Positions 58,517 through 64,000 of a stretch of DNA of 64,000 nt are shown piece by piece. A program made the position numbers and the translations under genes. The stretch is from the NCBI GenBank assembly GCA_946481275.1, contig CAMLMV010000020.1, positions 45,628 to 109,627 of the forward strand, read 5' to 3'. The DNA is from an uncultured Massilia sp. (GTDB lineage Bacteria; Pseudomonadota; Gammaproteobacteria; Burkholderiales; Burkholderiaceae). The notes beneath the pieces were generated by a model. It ran no database searches, had not been told where the DNA came from, and saw only the letters and a program-made list of their open reading frames with translations. How positions within the stretch are numbered: position 1 is the stretch's first letter; each line of letters starts with the position of its first letter.

Positions 58517-60070
58517 ATGAGCGAGCGAGCAACGCAGCAACAACAGGAATTATTTGCCGACTATTCAGCAGAGCGAGAAGTCTTACGCGAACTGTGCCGG
58601 TTGTTGCCCGCCCTCCCCTCGGTGCTCCGTTACTATGACGAGTTTGAGGACGCAGTCCGATCAATTAGAAATCCTGCTGCTCTAACAGTATTCGAGATTT
58701 CCGCATTCGGAAAAAAATTCTCTGTCGATTTTGCTCGACTGGGCGAAGAATGTTCCGTTATATTTAAGCATATTTTTTCATACATCCTGGCGCAAGATTT
58801 AGCGATCATATCTGCTGTGGGCTACTTGTCAGCCGCACAGCATCTGAAGTCTGCCGATGTTGCCGCGCTGGTTGAAGCTGGGCCGACTAAAATCGGGCCA
58901 GTCTGGAAAGCTTTACGTGCACGGGAACTGCCGTCTGGCACTTATATTTGCGCGAAATATGTGCTGCAATTGCTGTGCGCTCTGCGCCTTTGCGGCTGGT
59001 CTGACGAATACCAAATGTATTTGAAGAACGCCCTGCCCCTGCCTGCAAAGGACAAATACGCGGGTGTCCGCTCTGGCGACGTTTTCTTATCTGTAGATGA
59101 GGAAGCTTTACTTGTTCGTCACTTAGACGATACAGTTGCGAAACTTACGACGTTTGGTGACGCAAGCCTCAGCCACGACGAAATTGTCGATGCAGCGATG
59201 CTGTTATGTTCGTACCAGTTCGGTATGCGCCGAAGTCAAATAGCGATGCTCACTCTCGGGAATGTGAGAATTTGGTCGGAGGACGATAATACGACAAAAT
59301 ACGTTCACTTAACGTTCCACATGGCCAAACAACGCAGCGACACCAAACGAAAACCGTTGCTGCGGCGGGTTAAGGTTGAATGGACGCCGCTGTTCGTCTA
59401 CATAAAATCTGAACTTGAGGCCACTGGTGCCGATGCAAGTGCCAAGTTCTTTTCCGCCCAGTCCACGGATGAAGTTGGGAGAAGGATCTCTGCACTCGTG
59501 CGCAAACTGCTGGAATCGGATGAACGTGGAACGCTAACTGACCTCCGCCATACAGCTGCGCAGCGTCTTGTTGACGCCGGCGCGAGCCATGAAGAACTCG
59601 CAGAGTTTATGGGACACTCCCAAGTCAACACTGGCCTAGTGTATTTCGCTACCGCGGCGTCACACGCTGAACGTGTCAACCGAGCGCTCGGGGCTTCCGA
59701 AGTGTATCGCCGTGTGGCCAAAATTGCCCACGACCGGTTTATATCGACCAAAGAATTATCTGAGCTTAAGGGGGAGCAACAGATTGCTGGCGTTCCACAC
59801 GGGATCCCGATCGCTGGGATTGGTGGCTGCTCATCCGGCCAGCCGTCCTGTCCTTATAACCCTGTCACATCGTGCTATGGCTGCCGACGCTTCATGCCGC
59901 TTCATAATCAAGAGATCCATCAGCAGGTACTTGCTGATATGCGCGAGGTCGTACTGTTTTTTGATCAGAGCTCTCGGGGTGACGTACGTTCACCCGCTTA
60001 CTTGCAATTGCAGCGGACTATTGTAGAAATTCAAAACGTTATCGAAGAACTGGAAACGAGCGCGAAATGA
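58517..60070 (+). CDS. ginB: Tyrosine recombinase B of a GInt-type operon (altered active site)
   Basis: A 517-residue second recombinase. R238 lies in FGMRRSQIAML; the HxxRH motif reads T341-D-L-R344-H345, so the first catalytic His is replaced by Thr; H367 is in MGHSQVN and Y376 in LVYFAT. A cysteine cluster near the C-terminus (C438-x6-C445-x7-C453-x2-C456) probably binds zinc. It may be a structural or regulatory partner of A and C rather than a fully competent enzyme. AAGGA precedes the ATG; the stop overlaps the third gene (ATGA). Confidence 0.85.
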   Translation: MSERATQQQQELFADYSAEREVLRELCRLLPALPSVLRYYDEFEDAVRSIRNPAALTVFEISAFGKKFSVDFARLGEECSVIFKHIFSYILAQDLAIISAVGYLSAAQHLKSADVAALVEAGPTKIGPVWKALRARELPSGTYICAKYVLQLLCALRLCGWSDEYQMYLKNALPLPAKDKYAGVRSGDVFLSVDEEALLVRHLDDTVAKLTTFGDASLSHDEIVDAAMLLCSYQFGMRRSQIAMLTLGNVRIWSEDDNTTKYVHLTFHMAKQRSDTKRKPLLRRVKVEWTPLFVYIKSELEATGADASAKFFSAQSTDEVGRRISALVRKLLESDERGTLTDLRHTAAQRLVDAGASHEELAEFMGHSQVNTGLVYFATAASHAERVNRALGASEVYRRVAKIAHDRFISTKELSELKGEQQIAGVPHGIPIAGIGGCSSGQPSCPYNPVTSCYGCRRFMPLHNQEIHQQVLADMREVVLFFDQSSRGDVRSPAYLQLQRTIVEIQNVIEELETSAK

Positions 60071-62388
60071 GTCAAACATTTACTGCTTTTGTTGAGCTTG
60101 GCCAGAATTTGGTTAAGGCAAAAGAGCTCGACTGGGAGATTCAATTAGACGACGCAGGCTCAGCCAAGGACGGAATTGGGTGGAATCTCACAGCAGCTGT
60201 CGGTGACGTTCCGCCACCAAATCATTATTTGCGCGACCTCGGTTCGGAGCAAAAAGCTCTAGCTATCGTCAATAAGCAGCGAGCTGCGAACAATTTACCG
60301 CCGCTTATGCGAACGTCACTCTCAAGCGCGTGGCAGAATCTCATTAAGGCTGCGGTGGCCGATCAATTGTTTTTTAAGCGGAACACCACTGGTTACGTCA
60401 TTCAAAGCATCCTTCGCCCGTTACGCGTTATCGCTAGTTGCACCGAAAAAGAGCCATGGATGTTGCAGTTGGACGACCTAAGGTATGCCATTACCGTCGC
60501 CAGGGACATGCAAGCTTCTGGCAAACTCGCAGATTTGATCGTGGGTTTGGTTAAAGTCGTATTTGACCAACACCATATCTGCGATGTGGGTCAAATTTAC
60601 CCCATGCTCGGACTTGCTCGGATACCGGTTCGCAGTGTGAAGTCTAAACACACAATGTCCAAGGAAGAATTGCGAACTAACCTTGAGCAGCGGAAGCGGG
60701 CCGAGCGATTGCCAGAAAGGCGCGCGTTTTGGGAGCTGGTGCGAATCTCTATGACGGAAAAGCCGAATACGTTCATGGACGAGCTACGCTTTGCGGCGAT
60801 CCGCACCATCATCATTACCGGCCTTCGGGTTGGTGAGGCGGCTTTGCTTCCGTTCGACTGGAAACGTGAGCGTGCCTACTTAGACGCAAGAGGCCGCCCC
60901 GCAGGGGAAGCCGGCGGAATATCCTCGTCCTTGATGCTCCGTCACTTCGCAGAAAAGCAACAGGAAGAACAGTCAGATAGCGTGGTCCTGCGTGAAAACA
61001 CCCAGCCTGTCCCTGAAATGTTTCGTGAAATCCTCACGGAGTCGCTTGATTGGGTAGCCCGTCTTACGCAGCCACTCCGTAAGACCCTCAAGCTGCAGTG
61101 CGAAACCGGGCGCATTCTTCCATGGTACAACGCCAGCGATGTAATTCCCCTCGTCGAACTGTATCCCCTGGTCACCGGAAATCCATTTTGGCTTGACATA
61201 GATCGCGAACCTTTCATTGAGCGATACAGAGAGGATTTCAACTTCGACGTGCTGGAAGAACTTCGCCGACTCCAGTTTGAACGCTACAAGAGCCAGGGTG
61301 GCAAGCTTGACATGGCACTTTATATGTTTGGAAATCGACTCCAAAAACAAATTGATAGTGGTGAGTATGCACTGCGCTTTCGCTCAGCGAATGGCGCGGC
61401 AATTGCTGTCGGCAGTCGAATGAACTGGCGAGAGACGTACTTGTGCGTCGGGGACCTAGAGGACTTCATCAGGAGGGCAACCCCCTCGAAGACGCCGGAT
61501 TTGGCTCCGCTGCCACTGGCGACCGGAACAGTTCAGCCGTGGGAATTCCTATTTCTGCATCCAAAACGATCCCTCGCAGAAGAACGCAACGACGGGTTGT
61601 GCGACGTTACACGCTATTTTTCAGTAAATCGACCCGATCCGACCTTCGTTGCGTTGTCGCTCGGCGGAGCCAAATCCCTACCTTCGATTTTTGAACGTTA
61701 CGGCCAGACGGACGAGGACCGCACCTTAAAGATCGAAGCGCATTCGTTGCGTCACTTACAAAATACCGAGTTGTTTCGTTTAGGGGTGGCGGACACAATT
61801 ATCTCGAAGCGATTCAACCGACGAAGTGTCGCTCAAAGCTATGAGTATGATCACCGTAGCCTCGCGGAGGAGCTCGATGAAATCGAGATGCCCGACGAAC
61901 TGGAGATTTTACTCGGTGACAAGGCGACAACCGTTGCCAAGATGATCGCGACCGGAAGGGCTAACGGACCGATCGTCGATTCGTTCCGCCAAATCCAGCG
62001 GCGTCAGGGTGACGCTGCGGCCTACGAATTTCTTCGCGCAGAAGCTGACGGATTCCATGCGACCCCTTACGGTCATTGCCTGAATTCATTCACCGTAGAC
62101 CCCTGCCCAAAACATCTTGAGTGTTTCTCTGGCTGTCGCCACCTCTCGGCCACTGACCTGCCAGAGAATCGGCACAACCTTATCCGTCTCGAAGGGAAAC
62201 TCAAGGGCGCAATCGAGACGATCAAAACAAGGCCTTCAACCAGCATTGGCTGGCAAAACCAACTAGAGCATGCCGTAAAGCGACTCAACGGCGTGCAGAC
62301 GCTGTTGGCTACCCCGGCTGGACGGCCGGTATTTCCAGACGGGCCGGATCTGTCGCATGGCGACGTACCTGGAGTACTTGATGACTAG
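60067..62388 (+). CDS. ginC: Large tyrosine recombinase C of a GInt-type operon
   Basis: A 773-residue third recombinase, nearly twice the usual length. R254 (TGLRVGEAALL), H559-S-L-R562-H563 and Y592 or Y594 (SYEYDH) form the active site; N584 stands where His or Trp is usual. A 300-residue insertion lies between the first Arg and the HxxRH motif. The C-terminus carries four cysteines (GHCLNSFTVDPCPKHLECFSGC) that resemble a zinc knuckle. TnpB of Tn554 is a comparable large recombinase. The stop overlaps the next gene by eight bases. Confidence 0.85.
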   Translation: MSQTFTAFVELGQNLVKAKELDWEIQLDDAGSAKDGIGWNLTAAVGDVPPPNHYLRDLGSEQKALAIVNKQRAANNLPPLMRTSLSSAWQNLIKAAVADQLFFKRNTTGYVIQSILRPLRVIASCTEKEPWMLQLDDLRYAITVARDMQASGKLADLIVGLVKVVFDQHHICDVGQIYPMLGLARIPVRSVKSKHTMSKEELRTNLEQRKRAERLPERRAFWELVRISMTEKPNTFMDELRFAAIRTIIITGLRVGEAALLPFDWKRERAYLDARGRPAGEAGGISSSLMLRHFAEKQQEEQSDSVVLRENTQPVPEMFREILTESLDWVARLTQPLRKTLKLQCETGRILPWYNASDVIPLVELYPLVTGNPFWLDIDREPFIERYREDFNFDVLEELRRLQFERYKSQGGKLDMALYMFGNRLQKQIDSGEYALRFRSANGAAIAVGSRMNWRETYLCVGDLEDFIRRATPSKTPDLAPLPLATGTVQPWEFLFLHPKRSLAEERNDGLCDVTRYFSVNRPDPTFVALSLGGAKSLPSIFERYGQTDEDRTLKIEAHSLRHLQNTELFRLGVADTIISKRFNRRSVAQSYEYDHRSLAEELDEIEMPDELEILLGDKATTVAKMIATGRANGPIVDSFRQIQRRQGDAAAYEFLRAEADGFHATPYGHCLNSFTVDPCPKHLECFSGCRHLSATDLPENRHNLIRLEGKLKGAIETIKTRPSTSIGWQNQLEHAVKRLNGVQTLLATPAGRPVFPDGPDLSHGDVPGVLDD

Positions 62389-62869
62389 AAAAGAAAATAC
62401 CGATCGATCTGCAGACGATGAGATGGAGGCTATTCTCAAGAGACTGCTTGAGGAGGATGCGGATATTACAGCGCGAGCAGTTGCAAGACTTCACCCGTCC
62501 CTCGCAGCAGCTTCCTCAATCACACGAAACCCAGCGCGCATGGCCCTGCTCGCGAAGTACCAAGAGCAGCAAGCCGACTATCGCCGGTGGACCGGACGAG
62601 TTCGGCGGATGTCCGGAACAGAACAATCCGCTGTCTTAGCAGCAAAGGACGCTCGCATTGCAGAACTTGAGGTCGCGGTCCAAGTTCTGACGGCATCGCA
62701 TGTCGCAATGTTGCGCGCAGTCGGTGAACTCGGCGGATTCAGCAAATGGACAAAATTCTACGAAAATTATAGTTCGGTACGAGACAAACTGAGCGCGCTT
62801 GGAGCGCTCCCAACTTCTACCGTACACCCGTTCGTAACATCCGTCTCATCCGACGAAGGCGATAGCTGA
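62381..62869 (+). CDS. ginD: Small coiled-coil protein D of the GInt-type operon (TnpC-like)
   Basis: A 162-residue charged, helical protein. RMALLAKYQEQQADYRRWTGRVRR and AAKDARIAELEVAVQVLTASHVAMLRAV look coiled coil; a final part FSKWTKFYENYSSVRDKLSALG is helical. It matches the position and character of the fourth gene in GInt islands and of TnpC in Tn554, which helps recombination without being an integrase. I used the ATG at 62381, with GGAG seven bases upstream; an ATG at 62357 is possible. It overlaps the ginC stop. Confidence 0.8.
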   Translation: MTRKENTDRSADDEMEAILKRLLEEDADITARAVARLHPSLAAASSITRNPARMALLAKYQEQQADYRRWTGRVRRMSGTEQSAVLAAKDARIAELEVAVQVLTASHVAMLRAVGELGGFSKWTKFYENYSSVRDKLSALGALPTSTVHPFVTSVSSDEGDS

Positions 62870-62888
62870 ATTGACGCTGCATTCAGCT
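62864..62888 (+). repeat. Hairpin at the end of the recombinase operon
   Basis: AGCTGAAT and ATTCAGCT, perfect 8-bp arms, flank a nine-base loop and include the last codon and stop of ginD. No T-run follows, so it could protect the mRNA end or serve as a recombinase site rather than terminate. Confidence 0.4.
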
Positions 62889-63008
62889 GATCATAGTCGC
62901 GCGTGTGAACAGGCACTTGTTCGTCGCGGTCGAACTCATTGAAGGCCATCGGCACCGACAGACGGACTAAAGCGAGCAATAAGGTCCCGACGACCCCGTT
63001 ATCGTTTA

Positions 63009-63871
63009 GAGTCGCTAACGCAACTGGACGAGAGGCGATGCCTGCAGTATCGTCCCGGGTACGGCAAGACGAAGAGTTAGCAAAGCGTTGTGGGCAGCGC
63101 TGGAGCCCCTGATACCGAAATTTGTCCCTTCCCGAAAAGGCGGCCGACGTCGTTCGGTTGATGACCGGGCAGCGTTGAACGGCATCTTGTATGTCCTACA
63201 GACGGGCATTCCCTGGGAAGAATTGCCACAAGAACTGGGCTTTGGCAGCGGCATGAGGTGCTGGCGTCGACTGCGCGACTCGCTGGCGGCCGGAAAATGG
63301 GCGAATCTGCATCTGGCCCTGCTGCAAAGGCTGCGCGAGCACGACCAGATTGATTGGAGCCGAGCCAGTATTGATGGGGCCAGCGTGGCCAGCCCCCGAG
63401 GGGCTAGGAAACCGGCCCCAACCCGACTGACTGCGGAAAACTCGGCAGTAAACGGCATATCGTCGTAGATGCACGCGGCATCCCGCTGGCCATGACGGTC
63501 ACGGGGCGAATCGGCACGACTCGATGGCCTTCGAAAGCACGTTGGACGCCATCCCGGCGATACCGGGACTGGATGGGCGGCCGAGAAAACGGCCTGGCAA
63601 ACTGCAAGCCGACAAAAGCTACGATTACGCACGGTGTCGGCGCTACTTGCGAAAGCGGGGCATCATGGCACGCATCGCCCGCAAAGGCATCGAAAACAAG
63701 GAACGCCTGGGCCGGTATCGCTGGGTGGTCGAGCGAACCTATGCCTGGTTCGCCGGCTTTGGCAGGTTGCGCTTCCGTTTCGAGCGCAGGCTGGATATTC
63801 ATGCTGCACTCCTTTCGCTGGCCGCTGCCGTCATTTGCTCACGCTTTGTGGATGACTTGTGTTAGCGACTC
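63009..63871 (+). mobile_element. IS5-family insertion sequence (IS427-like), 863 bp
   Basis: Imperfect terminal repeats begin GAGTCGCTAAC at 63009 and end with the complement at 63871; matching continues with one or two mismatches to about 18 bp. TTA triplets at 63006-63008 and 63872-63874 are target duplications. Inside is one transposase in several frames. The size and TTA duplication fit the IS427 group. It sits 140 bases beyond ginD in the island. Confidence 0.88.
63038..63865 (+). pseudogene. Frame-disrupted IS5-family transposase
   Basis: The first part ALEPLIPKFVPSRKGGRRRSVDDRAALNGILYVLQTGIPWEELPQ lies in one frame (from about 63088), the DDE core KRHIVVDARGIPLAMTVTG in a second (63410-63500), and NRHDSMAFESTLDAIP ... 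RYRWVVERTYAWFAGFGRLRFRFERR in a third (63524-63865). A likely original start ATG (63038, MPAVSSRVRQDEELAKR) is in yet another phase. IS427-type elements use one programmed frameshift; two or three interruptions point to decay. Asp and Glu of the active site remain recognisable. Confidence 0.75.
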
Positions 63872-63943
63872 TTAATGTTCCACTCGCGTGTCCTTGTAGC
63901 ACTCACGGAAGTTGCAATTACATTATCACCTATGCACGTGTCA

Positions 63944-63965
63944 GGGGGTAATCCCCCCGTTTTTA
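63944..63965 (+). terminator. Hairpin with T-run near the right edge
   Basis: GGGGG and CCCCC flank TAAT and are followed by C-G-TTTTT. No gene is visible between the IS and this hairpin. It may terminate read-through from the IS, or form part of an element end. Confidence 0.45.
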
Positions 63966-64000
63966 GAGCGCGCTAAAAGTAGAGGTTAAGCGGCAAGGGC

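Noticed and set aside
57296..62388. Classification as a RIT (recombinase in trio) element
   Set aside because: The large third recombinase and the small coiled-coil fourth gene fit GInt/Tn554-like modules better. The distinction needs an alignment, so I keep it open only as a refutation test.
62767..62979. 70-residue minus-strand frame between ginD and the IS
   Set aside because: Overlaps the end of ginD, lacks a ribosome site and recognisable domain.

Overview
The window reads as a high-GC betaproteobacterial chromosome, most like the Oxalobacteraceae (Massilia/Telluria group). Reasons: dense GC-rich genes with strong Shine-Dalgarno sites, a HAF-repeat protein with a PEP-CTERM sorting motif, a PEP-CTERM/EpsH-type sugar transferase, a CX14CX2C QueE of the Burkholderia type, and several small hydrophilic stress proteins typical of this group. 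The assignment is inference. I saw no rRNA, tRNA or CRISPR array.

Layout. 1-7.4 kb: tail of a GH97-like glycosidase, UDP-galactopyranose mutase, a KGG stress protein, a MscS channel, a giant hybrid histidine kinase and a Nudix hydrolase. 7.4-17.3 kb: a second hybrid kinase, a PhyH-type dioxygenase, a winged-helix plus two DUF5985 operon, a lipoprotein nuclease, a five-repeat stress protein and a diguanylate cyclase. 17.4-21 kb: queE-queD-tadA (tRNA wobble modification), an alpha/beta hydrolase and an LD-carboxypeptidase. 21-23.3 kb: a lone IS607-type serine recombinase and an AT-richer two-gene unit of unknown function. 23.4-34.2 kb: an ABC-F ATPase and an NAD-centred stretch (nadA-nadC, Sir2, nadB, a PnuC-type transporter) interleaved with a hydrolase, an EamA transporter and a glycosyltransferase. 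34.2-41.2 kb: amidohydrolase, copper-storage-type protein, small stress proteins, an SDR/TetR divergon, a tyrosine recombinase under a near-consensus LexA box, and a propeller-like protein. 41.5-51.3 kb: an exopolysaccharide operon (flippase, two FemAB-like acyltransferases, deacetylase, polymerase, glycosyltransferase, HisH-HisF-amidotransferase trio that would add an amidino group to a sugar). 51.3-56.3 kb: tyrosinase, beta-helix protein, methyltransferase and a PEP-CTERM protein. 56.3-57.2 kb holds no gene I can defend.

From about 57.2 kb the base composition drops and a four-gene operon begins: three different tyrosine recombinases followed by a small coiled-coil protein. This matches the ginABCD module that defines GInt genomic islands (related to Tn554 TnpABC). 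The island must continue past the right edge; an IS5-family copy with a split transposase and TTA target duplications has landed just behind the operon.

The strongest leads are the GInt-type recombinase operon with altered active sites, the SOS-box-controlled solitary integrase, the five-fold 84-90-residue repeat protein, the lipoprotein plus papain-like pair near the lone serine recombinase, and the amidino-sugar polysaccharide locus.
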